The notes below the pieces were generated by a model. It was given only the letters and a program-made list of their open reading frames with translations, made no database searches and was not told the origin of the DNA. DNA of 64,000 bases, from NCBI RefSeq assembly GCF_030209475.1, contig NZ_JARVRW010000007.1:1-64000 (forward strand), in the 5' to 3' direction. The stretch is from Microbacterium sp. lyk4-40-TSB-66. Lineage in GTDB: Bacteria > Actinomycetota > Actinomycetes > Actinomycetales > Microbacteriaceae. This document shows positions 8,652 through 17,647 of the stretch, piece after piece; the first letter of the stretch is position 1, and each line of letters starts with the position of its first letter. Position numbers and translations under genes: made by a program.

Positions 8652-9926
8652 TCACTCCGCCGCGAGCACCGGCTCCGCGGCATCCGGGACCTTGGTCCGA
8701 AGCGAGGGGCTGGTGAAGCGGGCCCGGGCGATGACCACCGCGGCGGCGGCCATGAGCACTGCGCCCAGCACGTACGGTGCCGCGTGGGCGACGTGGGCGT
8801 AGAGCAGCCCCGCCATGAGCGGCGCGACGGTGCCGACGGCGGCGTTGAGCGACTGCGCGGCACCGGCGATCCAGCCCTGCTCGTCGTCGCCCACGGCGTT
8901 GGAGAGCAGTCCGTCCATCGTGGCCTGGGCCGCGCCCTGCCCTGCGGCCAGGGTCAGCGCCCCCACGACGAACAACCACGGCTGCGCGAGCACCGACGCG
9001 ACCCCGGCGAGCGCGACCAACCCCACCGCCTGCGCGGCGATGCCGCTGACGACCACGCCCCGCTCGCCGATGCGCGGCAGCAGGAAGCCGAGCAGCACCC
9101 CCTGGATCGCGATGTCGATGATGCCGACGCACGCCGTGAGCAGACCGATCGCGGTGGGATTCCAGTCGATGGCGTCGAGGGCGAGAACGCTGAAGTTGTT
9201 GACGAAGAAGCCGAAGGGCAGGCCCACCAGCACGAGCCCGATCATGAGTCCGCGCAGTTCGGGGCGGCGGAAGACGCCGCGGAACACCGCGAACGGATGC
9301 ACGGCCCGCAGGTCGAGGGAGGCGATGCGCTTGTTCGGCGCGAGGCTCTCGGGCAGGAGGAAGATGCTCACGATCGCGACCGTCAGCGCCAGGCCGGCGG
9401 TGACGAAGACGGGCAGGTCGACGTCGATGGCCGCGAGGGATCCGCCGAGGGCCGGTCCGACCATGGTTCCGATGCCGGCCGTCGCCCCCAGGACGCCGAA
9501 GCGGCGGGCCCGCTTCTCGGGCGGGGTGATATCGGCGAGGTAGGCGAACAGCGCGGGCAGGTCGCCCGCGGTGACGCCCTGCACGATGCGGCCGAGAAGC
9601 AGCACCCAGAGGGCTCCGCCGATGCCGAAGAACAGGAAGCCCAGCGCCGCGCCGAAGCCGGCGACGATGATCACCGGGCGCCGGCCGAACCGGTCGGAGA
9701 TGCGCCCGAGGAAGGGTGCGACGAGGAACGCGCACAACGCGTTGACGGTCTCGAGGATGCCGACCCACACGGCCAGGTCGGACGGGTTCGACACGTAGCG
9801 GAGCACGACGAAGGGAAGGACGGGGAGCACCACGGTCATGCCCGCGGTCGTGAGCGTCGTGATGACCACGAGCATGATCCAGGCGCGGCGGCCGTTGCGA
9901 TCGGTGGGGGCGAATTCTGAAGTCAC
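8652..9926 (-). CDS. MFS transporter, TetA-like drug/metabolite efflux
   Basis: Membrane protein of 424 residues with about 12 hydrophobic segments, belonging to the 12-segment major facilitator superfamily. The conserved loop 2-3 motif appears as GRISDRFGRRPVI (about residues 75-87). A loop in the middle of the first half (ADITPPEKRARRFG) is characteristic of the TetA/MdtG-like drug:proton antiporter branch. The start is GTG, 6 nt downstream of a TACAGT -10-like box, suggesting a leaderless mRNA. It is divergent from a TetR-family regulator only 68 bp away, a classical regulator-pump pair. The substrate is not predictable; acquired tetracycline resistance should not be assumed. Confidence 0.9.
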   Translation of the reverse strand: MTSEFAPTDRNGRRAWIMLVVITTLTTAGMTVVLPVLPFVVLRYVSNPSDLAVWVGILETVNALCAFLVAPFLGRISDRFGRRPVIIVAGFGAALGFLFFGIGGALWVLLLGRIVQGVTAGDLPALFAYLADITPPEKRARRFGVLGATAGIGTMVGPALGGSLAAIDVDLPVFVTAGLALTVAIVSIFLLPESLAPNKRIASLDLRAVHPFAVFRGVFRRPELRGLMIGLVLVGLPFGFFVNNFSVLALDAIDWNPTAIGLLTACVGIIDIAIQGVLLGFLLPRIGERGVVVSGIAAQAVGLVALAGVASVLAQPWLFVVGALTLAAGQGAAQATMDGLLSNAVGDDEQGWIAGAAQSLNAAVGTVAPLMAGLLYAHVAHAAPYVLGAVLMAAAAVVIARARFTSPSLRTKVPDAAEPVLAAE

Positions 9927-9994
9927 GCCGTAACTGTACTCGTACCAGTTTCGGTGTCAATACAACTTCCGATCAGAACCGCTAAAGTGGAGCC
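9927..9994. promoter_or_regulatory. Divergent promoter region of MFS pump and TetR
   Basis: The minus-strand promoter has TTGACA (9960-9955), 16-nt spacer and TACAGT (9938-9933), ending 6 nt before the MFS GTG. The plus-strand -10 box TAAAGT (9983-9988) ends 6 nt before the TetR ATG. Both transcripts would be leaderless. The short space implies that one operator controls both; the local ACTGTACTCGTACCAGT stretch (9933-9949) is partly symmetrical and is the best candidate. Confidence 0.6.
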
Positions 9995-10579
9995 ATGAGC
10001 GAGACGATCGGCCGCCGCGAGCGTAAGAAAGCCGCCACCCGGAAGGCGATCTCCGATGCCGCGACGCTTCTCTTCGTCGAGCGGGGGTTCGACGAGGTGA
10101 GCATCCGGGAGGTCGCCGACGCCGCCGACGTGTCACCCACGACCGTGTTCGCGCACTTCCCGCAGAAAGAGGCCCTCGTCTTCGACGAGGACGACGCGCA
10201 GCGCGACATGCTCGTCGCCGCCGTGCGCGACCGCGCCCCCGACACCTCGGTGGCGGAGGCGCTCCACGACCTGTACCGGCGCGAGCTGATCGGTCTCGCG
10301 TTCGACCCCACGGGTGAGCATCGCCGGCAGTTCATGCAGCTGATCACGGGGACCCCGGCGCTGCAGGAGTACGCGTCGCGCATGTGGCTGCGCCACGAGG
10401 ACGCCCTCGCCGACGCGATCGCCGAGACGACCGGGCAGAGCGGACCGGATGCCGAGACCCGCGTCTACGCGCGCATGGTGCTGCAGCTGCAGATCCTCGC
10501 GTTCGAGCACGACGATGCCGCTGCGACGATCGAGGCGGGTTTCCGCATCCTCGAGCGCGGGTGGGTCGAGCCGCGCTGA
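9995..10579 (+). CDS. TetR-family transcriptional regulator
   Basis: Regulator of 194 residues with an N-terminal TetR helix-turn-helix (about residues 10-56; DAADVSPTTVFAHFPQKEAL is the recognition region) and a variable ligand-binding C-terminal domain. It is transcribed away from the MFS pump gene, so it is expected to repress the pump and itself until an effector binds. The ATG follows a GTGGAGCC stretch and a TAAAGT box. The effector is unknown. Confidence 0.93.
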   Translation: MSETIGRRERKKAATRKAISDAATLLFVERGFDEVSIREVADAADVSPTTVFAHFPQKEALVFDEDDAQRDMLVAAVRDRAPDTSVAEALHDLYRRELIGLAFDPTGEHRRQFMQLITGTPALQEYASRMWLRHEDALADAIAETTGQSGPDAETRVYARMVLQLQILAFEHDDAAATIEAGFRILERGWVEPR

Positions 10580-10620
10580 CGCTCGGCCCGGGCGAGAGGT
10601 TCGAGCGGGCGGAGTCGGGG

Positions 10621-10800
10621 CGGATCCCGTCGATCGGGGCGGGACATTCACGCCCCAGGCTGCGGATGTCGCCCCGAACCCGAGACATCGGCCGACGCGC
10701 GACAGCACGGCGTTCCGGGACGGATCCCGCCCATCGGGGCGGGAAACTCACGCCCCACGCCGCGGATGTCGCCCCGAACGCGAGGTCAGGGACGTGCCGT
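10621..10800. repeat. Duplicated intergenic GC-rich block
   Basis: A block of about 68 bp starting CGGATCCCG at 10621 is repeated at 10721, exactly 100 bp later. Each copy contains ATCGGGGCGGGA, TCACGCCCC and GCGGATGTCGCCCCGAAC, so each can fold through GGGGCG/CGCCCC pairing. It has the same CGCCCCGAA core as the arrays near 19.1-20.0 kb and 27.0-27.3 kb. No gene is seen in 10580-10823. Confidence 0.8.
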
Positions 10801-10823
10801 GAGGTCACGGCGCGTGAGCCGCG

Positions 10824-11840
10824 CTACGCCGAGCCGCGCCAGATGATGGGCGCGTCGAGAAGGATGCCGTCGGCGTCGGCGACGCCCCCTGACAACTGCA
10901 GCAGCACCGCCTCGGCGGCGGCCGCACCCAGGCCCTCCGCGGGCTGATCGACGGTGCTCAGCGGCGGATCCGTTCGCAGCGCCCAGGCGCTGTCGTCGAA
11001 ACCGACCACCCCGACATCGTCGGGCACGCGCTTCCCGGCAGCCCGCAGTGCTTGGACGGCACCCGCGGCCACGGCATCCGAGGCTCCGAAGACGGCGTCG
11101 ACGTCGGGCGCGCGCTCGAGCAGCCGCCGCATACCCGCCTCTCCGTCGGCGAAGGCGTACAGCGGCACCGGTTCGACGAGCCTCTCGTCGAACTCGGCGC
11201 CGAGGGCCTCGCGGAAGCCGGCGAGACGGTCGCTGCCCGAATCGCGGTCGAGCGCCGCGGCGATCATGCCGATACGACGGCGCCCGGTCTCGCGCAGCTG
11301 CCGAGTCAACGCCCGGGCGGCTCCGAGATTGTCGATCCCCACCCACGGCCGGGAGATGCCCGGCGGGTGGCCGACGTAGGCGACGGGGAGGCCGAGTCGT
11401 TCGACGACGTCGGTGATCGGGTCGTGGTGGCGCGCCGAGACGATGACGGCACCGTCGACGAACCCGCCGCTGAGGTAGCGCGCCACGCGATCGGTGTCAC
11501 GGTCGGTGTCGATGACGAGGCACACCATCTGGTAGTCGGCGTTGGAGAGCGCGGTGTTGGCCCCGAGCAGGATGCCGCCGATGTTGGGGTCTTCCAGGAA
11601 CAACGAGTGCGGCTCGTGGACGATGAAGCCCACCGCCTGCGTGCGCTGGCGCACGAGCGTGCGCGCGGCGTTGTTGGGCACGTAGCCGACTTCGCGGATG
11701 GCCGACTGGATGGCCTCACGTGCGTGGTCCGACACGTACCCGCCGTTGAGGACGCGGCTCACCGTGCCCCGTGAGACCCCCGCCGCCCTCGCCACGTCAT
11801 GCACCGTGCTGCGCCGGCGCCCAGGCGGAGGAGGCGTCAT
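10824..11840 (-). CDS. LacI-family transcriptional regulator (unit 2)
   Basis: A 338-residue LacI-type repressor. The helix-turn-helix is TVHDVARAAGVSRGTVSRVL near residues 12-31, followed by a sugar-binding-like effector domain with VGFDDSAWA and LSTVDQP near the C-terminus. The ATG at 11840 was chosen instead of an upstream in-frame start at 11909 because the latter would begin inside an operator. A TAGGCT box ends 7 nt before 11840, suggesting a leaderless message. Divergent from the GH42/permease operon, whose control region has two copies of a TGTGCACGTTCACA palindrome. Its recognition helix (SRGTVSRVL) differs from those of the two other LacI proteins (S-G/A-QTVSRVA), matching the different operator sequence. 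Confidence 0.93.
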   Translation of the reverse strand: MTPPPPGRRRSTVHDVARAAGVSRGTVSRVLNGGYVSDHAREAIQSAIREVGYVPNNAARTLVRQRTQAVGFIVHEPHSLFLEDPNIGGILLGANTALSNADYQMVCLVIDTDRDTDRVARYLSGGFVDGAVIVSARHHDPITDVVERLGLPVAYVGHPPGISRPWVGIDNLGAARALTRQLRETGRRRIGMIAAALDRDSGSDRLAGFREALGAEFDERLVEPVPLYAFADGEAGMRRLLERAPDVDAVFGASDAVAAGAVQALRAAGKRVPDDVGVVGFDDSAWALRTDPPLSTVDQPAEGLGAAAAEAVLLQLSGGVADADGILLDAPIIWRGSA

Positions 11841-11847
11841 GAGTTTC

Positions 11848-11956
11848 AGCCTAGCGGGGCGCCGCGGGTTGACGACTCCGTGCGTCCGTGTCAGTATGTG
11901 CACGTTCACACAAACCTCTTCCGAATTTCATTCGCTCGAGTGTGTGCACGTTCACA
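11848..11956 (+). promoter_or_regulatory. Promoter and twin LacI operators of unit 2
   Basis: The palindrome TGTGCACGTTCACA occurs twice, at 11897-11910 and 11943-11956, 46 bp apart. A plus-strand promoter TTGACG (11869-11874), 17-nt spacer, CAGTAT (11892-11897) ends exactly where operator 1 begins. The minus-strand TAGGCT (11853-11848) serves the regulator. Operator assignment is by symmetry, duplication and position. Confidence 0.8.
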
Positions 11957-11981
11957 TAAGCCGCGAAGGAGCGCCCACCGG

Positions 11982-14015
11982 ATGCTTGCCGTTGACCATC
12001 TGGCCCCCCTCACCCACGAGGGCACCCCGTTGGACGCCTTGACCCGCGAGGGTCTCGTGTTCGGCTGCGACTACAACCCCGAGCAGTGGGATCGCGCCGT
12101 GTGGGACGAGGACATGCGCCTCATGCGGGAGGCGGGCGTCGGGCTGGTCGCCGTGAACATCTTCGGCTGGTCGTGGATCAACCCCGACCGCGGGGTCTGG
12201 GACTTCGCCGAGCTCGACGAGGTCATCGACCTCGCCCACTCCCACGGCATCCGCGTCAACCTCGGAACCGCCACGGCCTCCCCCGCGCCGTGGGTGACCA
12301 CACGGCATCCGGAGATCCTCCCCGTCGCCGAAGACGGGACGCGCCGCTTCCCGGGCGGCCGACAGGGGTATTGCCCCAGCTCGCCCGTCTTCCGCGCCTA
12401 CGCCGCCGAGCTCAGCCGCCGTGTGGTCGAGCGCTACGCCGATCACCCCGCTCTCGCCATGTGGCACGTGTCCAACGAACTCGGATGCCACAACGCCCTC
12501 TGCTACTGCGACGCCAGCGCCGTGGCGTTCCGCGAGTGGCTGCGCGCGCGCTACGGCTCGATCGCCGAACTCAACACGGCGTGGGGCACCTCGTTCTGGA
12601 GCCAGCGCTACAGCGCATGGGACCAGATCCTGCCGCCCCTGGCCGCCCTCTCGCTGCGCAACCCCGGTCAGCTGCTCGACTTCCAGCGGTTCTCGTCGGA
12701 CCAGCAGCTCGAGCTCTATCGCGCCGAGGCGCGGATCGTGCGCGCTCACAGCACCGCGCCGGTGACGACGAACTTCATGGTCACCGCGCACATCCGGGCT
12801 CTCGACTACTTCTCGTGGGCGGGCGAGATGGACGTGATCGCCAACGACCACTACCTCGACCGGCGCCTCCCCGACCCGATCGCCGAGCTGTCGTTCGCCG
12901 CCGACCTCACGCGGGGCCTCGCCGCAGGCACGCCGTGGCTGCTCATGGAGACCTCCACCGGTGCGGTCAACTGGCAGCCGCACAACCTCGCCAAGGGCGA
13001 GGGCGAACTGCTGCGCAACGTCGTCTCCCACGTCGCCCGCGGCGCCGACGGCATCTGCTTCTTCCAGTGGCGGGCCTCGGCGCAGGGCGCCGAGAAGTTC
13101 CACTCCGCCCTCCTCCCCCACGCCGGCACCGACACCGCGCAGTGGCGCAGCGTCCTCGAGGTGGGACGCACCCTGCGCGCCCTGCAGCCCCTCGCCGGCA
13201 CCCGTGTCGCCTCCGACGCCGCGGTGCTGTTCGACTGGGAGAGCTGGTGGTCGCTCGAGAACGAGGGCCGCCCGAGCGACGACGTGCGCTACCTCGACCA
13301 GGTGCACGCGGCCCACGCGGCCCTCGCCGCCGCGGGCGTCTCGACCGACGTGGTCTCGGCGCGCGCCGACCTGTCGGCCTACCGCCTCGTGGTGGTCCCC
13401 GCCCTGCACCTCGTGCGCGACGCCGACGCCGACCGCATCGCCCGCTTCGTCGAAGCCGGCGGCACCGCGATCATCACCTTCGCCAGCGGCATCGTCGACG
13501 AACAGGACCGCGTCCGCCTGGGCGGCTACCCCGGCGCCTTCCGCGACCTCCTCGGCATCGTGTCCGAGGAGTTCGCCCCGCTCGGCCCCGGCCAGAGCGT
13601 GACCCTCGATGACGGAACCACGGGAACGGTCTGGTCGGAGCGCCTCCGCACCGTCGACGCCGAGGTCGCCGCCCGCTTCATCGACGGTCCCGCCGCGGGG
13701 CTCCCCGCCCGCACCCGCCGCACGGTCGGCGCCGGCACGGCGTGGTACCTCGCGACGCTGCCCGACGCGTCGGCGTACCGCGACCTCCTGTCGGACGCGG
13801 CCGAGGCCGCCGGCATCCGTCGGAACCCCGTCGCGCCCGGTGTCGAGGTCGTCCGCCGCGCGGGATCCGACCGCTCGTTCATCTTCATCGTCAACCACAC
13901 CACCGACACGGTCGAGATCGCGGCGCACGGCCGCGACGCGATCACCGGCGTCGCCATCGACGGCACCGCCGTCGTCGCCGGCGGTGCCGTCCGCATCATC
14001 GAGGAGGCCTCGTGA
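11982..14015 (+). CDS. Beta-galactosidase, GH42
   Basis: Cytoplasmic retaining beta-galactosidase of 677 residues, normal for GH42. Domain A is the catalytic barrel (about 25-400): FGCDYNPEQW at the start, acid/base Glu166 in VSNELGCHN and nucleophile Glu323 in LMETSTGAVNW. Domain B is the trimerisation-type alpha/beta region (about 400-610), and a short beta-sandwich ends the protein. A Cys-rich metal-site remnant of the family is visible (CHNALCYC, about 169-176). The ATG at 11982 has GAAGGAG 10 nt upstream. It heads an operon with two permease genes and a binding lipoprotein, overlapping the first permease by 4 nt, so it probably hydrolyses the galactosides that transporter brings in. Placing the hydrolase first is the reverse of unit 1. 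Confidence 0.96.
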   Translation: MLAVDHLAPLTHEGTPLDALTREGLVFGCDYNPEQWDRAVWDEDMRLMREAGVGLVAVNIFGWSWINPDRGVWDFAELDEVIDLAHSHGIRVNLGTATASPAPWVTTRHPEILPVAEDGTRRFPGGRQGYCPSSPVFRAYAAELSRRVVERYADHPALAMWHVSNELGCHNALCYCDASAVAFREWLRARYGSIAELNTAWGTSFWSQRYSAWDQILPPLAALSLRNPGQLLDFQRFSSDQQLELYRAEARIVRAHSTAPVTTNFMVTAHIRALDYFSWAGEMDVIANDHYLDRRLPDPIAELSFAADLTRGLAAGTPWLLMETSTGAVNWQPHNLAKGEGELLRNVVSHVARGADGICFFQWRASAQGAEKFHSALLPHAGTDTAQWRSVLEVGRTLRALQPLAGTRVASDAAVLFDWESWWSLENEGRPSDDVRYLDQVHAAHAALAAAGVSTDVVSARADLSAYRLVVVPALHLVRDADADRIARFVEAGGTAIITFASGIVDEQDRVRLGGYPGAFRDLLGIVSEEFAPLGPGQSVTLDDGTTGTVWSERLRTVDAEVAARFIDGPAAGLPARTRRTVGAGTAWYLATLPDASAYRDLLSDAAEAAGIRRNPVAPGVEVVRRAGSDRSFIFIVNHTTDTVEIAAHGRDAITGVAIDGTAVVAGGAVRIIEEAS

Positions 14016-14941
14016 CCACCACCGTCCCCGCACCGACGCGGGCAGCGAGCGGGAGCGCGCCGCGGCCGCGGCGCCCCCGCGTCGCGTTCAAGAGCGCGAT
14101 CGTCATCCTGCTCGCGCCCTTCGCGGTGCTGTTCGTGCTGTTCTACGTCCTGCCGATCGTCTTCGCGATCGTGCAGTCGCTGCTCGTGGTGCGCCGCGAG
14201 GGCACCTTCGGCAAAGCCGAGCTCGTCTTCGGCGGCCTCACGCAGTACGCCCTCGTGTTCCAGAACGAGGCGTTCTGGTCGTCGATGCTGCGCATGCTCG
14301 CGTTCGGCGTCGTGCAGGTGCCCGTCATGCTCGGTCTCGCACTGATCTTCGCGCTGCTGCTGGACTCGCCCCTGCTGAAGGGCAAACGCTTCTTCCGCCT
14401 CGCGTTCTTCGTGCCCTACGCCGTCCCCGGCGTCATCGCCGCGATCATGTGGGGCTCGCTGTACTCGCCCAACCTCTCGCCTTTCACGGCCCTGACCCAG
14501 AACGTCGACTTCCTCGGCGCCGACCTCGTGCTGTGGTCGATCGCCAACGTCGTCACCTGGGTCTACGTCGGCTACAACATGCTGATCATCTACTCGTCGC
14601 TGCTGTCGATCCCCAGCGACGTCTACGAGGCCGCGCGCCTCGACGGCGCAGGACAGTTCCGCATCGCCTGGTCGATCAAGATCCCGCTCGTGCGGCCCGC
14701 GATCGTGATGACGGCGATCTTCTCGATCATCGGCACCCTGCAGCTGCTGGCCGAGCCCCAGGTGTTCCGCTCGTTCAGCTCCGCCGTGACGAGCACCTTC
14801 ACCCCGAACATGACCGTCTACGCCACGGCATCCATCCCCAACGCCAACCTCGCCGCGGCCTTCTCGGTCGTCCTGGCCGTGACCACCTTCGTGCTGTCGT
14901 TCGGCTTCATGAAGTGGATGCAGAAGAAGGGCAACGCATGA
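14012..14941 (+). CDS. Sugar ABC transporter permease, CUT1 (MalF-like)
   Basis: Membrane subunit of the second oligosaccharide importer, 309 residues with six predicted membrane segments and the EAA loop EAARLDGAGQFRIAWSIKIP. It begins at a GTG that overlaps the GH42 stop codon (GTGA), with GAGGAGG immediately upstream; an in-frame start at 13742 lies inside the GH42 gene and is rejected. Similar along its length to the first permease of unit 1 (shared VGYNMLIIYSSL and FTPNM segments), which suggests duplication of a transporter module. Confidence 0.93.
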   Translation: MTTTVPAPTRAASGSAPRPRRPRVAFKSAIVILLAPFAVLFVLFYVLPIVFAIVQSLLVVRREGTFGKAELVFGGLTQYALVFQNEAFWSSMLRMLAFGVVQVPVMLGLALIFALLLDSPLLKGKRFFRLAFFVPYAVPGVIAAIMWGSLYSPNLSPFTALTQNVDFLGADLVLWSIANVVTWVYVGYNMLIIYSSLLSIPSDVYEAARLDGAGQFRIAWSIKIPLVRPAIVMTAIFSIIGTLQLLAEPQVFRSFSSAVTSTFTPNMTVYATASIPNANLAAAFSVVLAVTTFVLSFGFMKWMQKKGNA

Positions 14942-15858
14942 GCGCCGTCACCACCTCCCGCCCTTCCCGCGGCGTCCGCCCCGGCACGTCGGGCCCCGCT
15001 GGCACCCGCTCCGGTGCCGTCCGCGAGCCACTCGTCTCCCGCACGTCGGCGATGCTCGTCATGGCCGTGTTCACGGTGTACTTCCTGCTGCCGCTGTGGT
15101 GGCTGCTGGTGGCGTCCAGCAAGAGCACCGGCGACATCCTCACGACCAACCCGCTGTGGTTCGCCGACATGCGTCTGTTCTCGAACATCGGCGACCTGTT
15201 CGCCTACCGCGACGGCATCTTCCTGCGGTGGCTGGGCAACTCGCTGCTGTACGCCGGCCTCGGTGGAGCGGTGGCGACGCTGCTCGCCGCGATGGCCGGG
15301 TACGCGCTGGCGAAGTACCGCTTCCCGGGCCGGGAGCTGGTGTTCGACGTGGTGCTCGGCGGCGTCCTCGTGCCCGCCACGGCCCTCGCCCTGCCGCTGT
15401 TCCTCATCTTCAGCCAGGTGCAGCTCACCAACACCTTCTGGGCGGTGTTCCTGCCCTCGTTGGTCAGCCCGTTCGGGGTGTATCTCGCGCGCATCTTCGC
15501 GGCATCCTCCGTTCCCGACGAGCTGCTCGAAGCCAGCCGCCTCGACGGCGCCGGTGAGATCCGCACGTTCTTCACGGTGAGCCTCCGGCTCATGAGCCCC
15601 GCGCTGGTGACGATGTTCCTCTTCCAGTTCGTCGCCATCTGGAACAACTTCTTCCTGCCGCTGATCATGCTGCGCAGCGAGGAGCTCTTCCCCGTGGTGT
15701 TCGGCCTGTACGGGTGGAACAACCAGCTCAACCAGATCCCGGAGCTGCGCGGTCTCGTCCTCATCGGCGCCCTGCTGTCGGTCATCCCCCTCATCGTCAT
15801 CTTCCTGCTCCTCCAGCGCTTCTGGCGCAACGGTCTCGGGACCGGCGCGCTGAAGTGA
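14938..15858 (+). CDS. Sugar ABC transporter permease, CUT1 (MalG-like)
   Basis: Partner permease, 306 residues, coupled to the preceding gene by an ATGA overlap. The EAA motif is ELLEASRLDGAGEIRTFFTV, and the AIWNNFFLPLIML stretch is close to the unit-1 paralogue. About six membrane segments follow a 40-residue basic/Pro-rich N-terminus. No ATPase gene follows, so a shared MsiK-type ATPase is presumed. Confidence 0.93.
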   Translation: MSAVTTSRPSRGVRPGTSGPAGTRSGAVREPLVSRTSAMLVMAVFTVYFLLPLWWLLVASSKSTGDILTTNPLWFADMRLFSNIGDLFAYRDGIFLRWLGNSLLYAGLGGAVATLLAAMAGYALAKYRFPGRELVFDVVLGGVLVPATALALPLFLIFSQVQLTNTFWAVFLPSLVSPFGVYLARIFAASSVPDELLEASRLDGAGEIRTFFTVSLRLMSPALVTMFLFQFVAIWNNFFLPLIMLRSEELFPVVFGLYGWNNQLNQIPELRGLVLIGALLSVIPLIVIFLLLQRFWRNGLGTGALK

Positions 15859-15932
15859 CCCCTTCGGCGGCTGCGGCCGCCCCCACCTCGGACGCAAACG
15901 GCGCGTCCGGGCACCCAGAGAAAGGCATTCCC

Positions 15933-17261
15933 ATGCAGCACAGAATCCTCGCGGCGACATCCGGTGTCGCCCTGTCGGCTCTGCTCCTCGCCGGCTGCGC
16001 CGGTGGCGGAAGCGGCGACGGCGCCGCGGCCGCGGCCGACTGCGCCCCGGCCGACGGCCCCGTCACGCTCGAGTTCACCTCGTGGATCCCGGGCATCGAG
16101 AAGGTCGTCGAGATGTGGAACACGGAGAACCCCGACATCCAGGTCAAGGTGCAGACCGGCCCCAACGGCAACAGCGGCACCTACCAGAACTTCTTCAACC
16201 AGATCGCGGCCGGCAACGCCCCCGACCTCGGCCAGATCGAGTACGACGCCCTCCCGAACTTCCTCGTGCAGGACGGCGTCGAGAACATCGCCGCGTGCTC
16301 CGACGTCGTCGCCGCGAAGGATCAGTTCGTCGGCTGGGCGTGGAACCAGGTCGCCCTCGGCCAGGATGACGCCGTCTACGGCATCCCCCAGGACATCGGT
16401 CCGATGGCGCTGTTCTACCGCGCAGACCTCTTCGCCGCGAACGGCATCGCCGTCCCCACCACGTGGGACGAATACACCGAGGCCGCGAAGAAGATCCGCG
16501 CGCTCGGTGGCTACATCACCAACTTCTCGCAGTCCGACATCAACCAGTTCGCCGGATTCGTCTGGCAGGCGGGCGGGCAGTGGTTCGGCAACGACGCGGA
16601 CGGGTGGACCGTCTCGCTGACGGACCCCGCCTCGGAGAAGGTCGCCGACTACTGGCAGTCGCTCATCGACCAGGATCTCGTCTCCACCTACCCGGCATGG
16701 ACCGACGAGTGGAACAACGCGTACAACTCCAGCCAGGTGTGGACCTGGAACTCAGCCGTGTGGGGAGCCAACTCGATCTCCAGCGGCGCACCCGACACCG
16801 CCGGCGGCTGGGCCGTCGCGGGCCTGCCGCAGTGGGCGGCCGGTGACAAGGTCTCGGGCAACTGGGGCGGTTCCTCGATCGCGGTCCTCAAGGGCAGCGA
16901 GCACCCGTACGAGGCGACGAAGTTCGCGCTGTGGCTGAACACCTCGGAGGAGGCGCTGACCGCGCTCAACGAGGAGGCCAACATCTACCCCGCGACCACG
17001 GAGGGTCTGAAGCTCCCCTCGCTGACGCAGGGCGTGGAGTTCTACGGCGGCCAGAAGATCTACGACGTCTTCGCCGAGGCGGCCACCGAGGTCACCCCCG
17101 ACTTCGTCTGGGGTCCGACCATGACCAAGACCTACGCCGACGTGAGCGACGGCTTCAAGGCCGCCGTCAGCGGCGGCAGCACCCTCGCCGAGGCCCTGCA
17201 GAAGGGCCAGGATGCCACCATCGGCACCCTGGAGTCGCAGTCCATCCCCGTGAACAAGTAA
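15933..17261 (+). CDS. Extracellular sugar-binding lipoprotein (CUT1)
   Basis: Binding protein of the second importer, 442 residues. The signal peptide ends in lipobox LLAGC (Cys at about residue 23). The mature domain has LEFTSWIPGIEKVVEMWN and YGIPQDIGPMALFYRADLF, typical of cluster-1 sugar-binding proteins. The ATG at 15933 is preceded by AGAGAAAGG; an in-frame start at 15714 overlaps the permease gene and is rejected. Last gene of unit 2, ended by a strong hairpin. Likely ligand: galacto-oligosaccharides, inferred from the operon's GH42. Confidence 0.93.
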   Translation: MQHRILAATSGVALSALLLAGCAGGGSGDGAAAAADCAPADGPVTLEFTSWIPGIEKVVEMWNTENPDIQVKVQTGPNGNSGTYQNFFNQIAAGNAPDLGQIEYDALPNFLVQDGVENIAACSDVVAAKDQFVGWAWNQVALGQDDAVYGIPQDIGPMALFYRADLFAANGIAVPTTWDEYTEAAKKIRALGGYITNFSQSDINQFAGFVWQAGGQWFGNDADGWTVSLTDPASEKVADYWQSLIDQDLVSTYPAWTDEWNNAYNSSQVWTWNSAVWGANSISSGAPDTAGGWAVAGLPQWAAGDKVSGNWGGSSIAVLKGSEHPYEATKFALWLNTSEEALTALNEEANIYPATTEGLKLPSLTQGVEFYGGQKIYDVFAEAATEVTPDFVWGPTMTKTYADVSDGFKAAVSGGSTLAEALQKGQDATIGTLESQSIPVNK

Positions 17262-17277
17262 CGCTCTCCGTTCACGC

Positions 17278-17315
17278 GACGCCCGCGGATGCTCCGGCAT
17301 CCGCGGGCGTCGTTC
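17278..17315 (+). terminator. Terminator of unit 2
   Basis: A perfect 15-bp stem (GACGCCCGCGGATGC, loop TCCG, GCATCCGCGGGCGTC) followed by GTTCGT, 16 nt after the binding-protein stop. Confidence 0.88.
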
Positions 17316-17327
17316 GTGCGCCGGGGG

Positions 17328-17530
17328 GTCGCGGCTTCGTCGGGGTGGGGTTGCGGTGGGTCGCGGCTTCGCCGGGGTGGGTCGCGGCTTGGCCGGGGTG
17401 GGTCGCGGCTTCGCCGGGGTGGGGTTGCGCCTTCGCCGGGGTGGGTCGCGGCTTCGCCGGGGTGCGGTCGCGCCTTCGCCGCGGTGGGGTTGCGGCTTCG
17501 CCGGGGTGGGTCGCGGCTTCGCCGCTTCGC
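17328..17530. repeat. 21-bp tandem repeat array
   Basis: About nine tandem units related to TCGCGGCTTCGCCGGGGTGG, mostly 21 nt apart, some with GTTGCGCCTTCGCC or GTTGCGGTGG variants. The period is a multiple of three, so one frame reads as a VGRGFAG heptad, but no start, ribosome site or codon bias supports a protein. With the terminator before it, the array fills the gap between unit 2 and the WYL regulator. Confidence 0.85.
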
Positions 17531-17647
17531 GGGAGGCGGCCGCCCTCGCGCGCCGAGGGGAGGAGATGCGGTGAGCGGAGGAGATGCCACCCCTGACGCG
17601 TCCTGCGCTCACGGCATCCCCTCCCTTCCGCGCCCCGAGAGCGTCGC

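Noticed and set aside
8652..10579. Acquired tetracycline-resistance cassette
   Set aside because: The MFS/TetR pair is typical of chromosomal efflux systems, matches the local base composition and has no mobile-element signs.
11841..11909. Longer N-terminus for the unit-2 LacI protein
   Set aside because: It would start inside operator 1 and run through the promoter; the helix-turn-helix begins right after the ATG at 11840.
17356..17574. Possible small protein with VGRGFAG heptads
   Set aside because: Created by the 21-bp tandem repeat; no ribosome site, and the peptide continues into random sequence.
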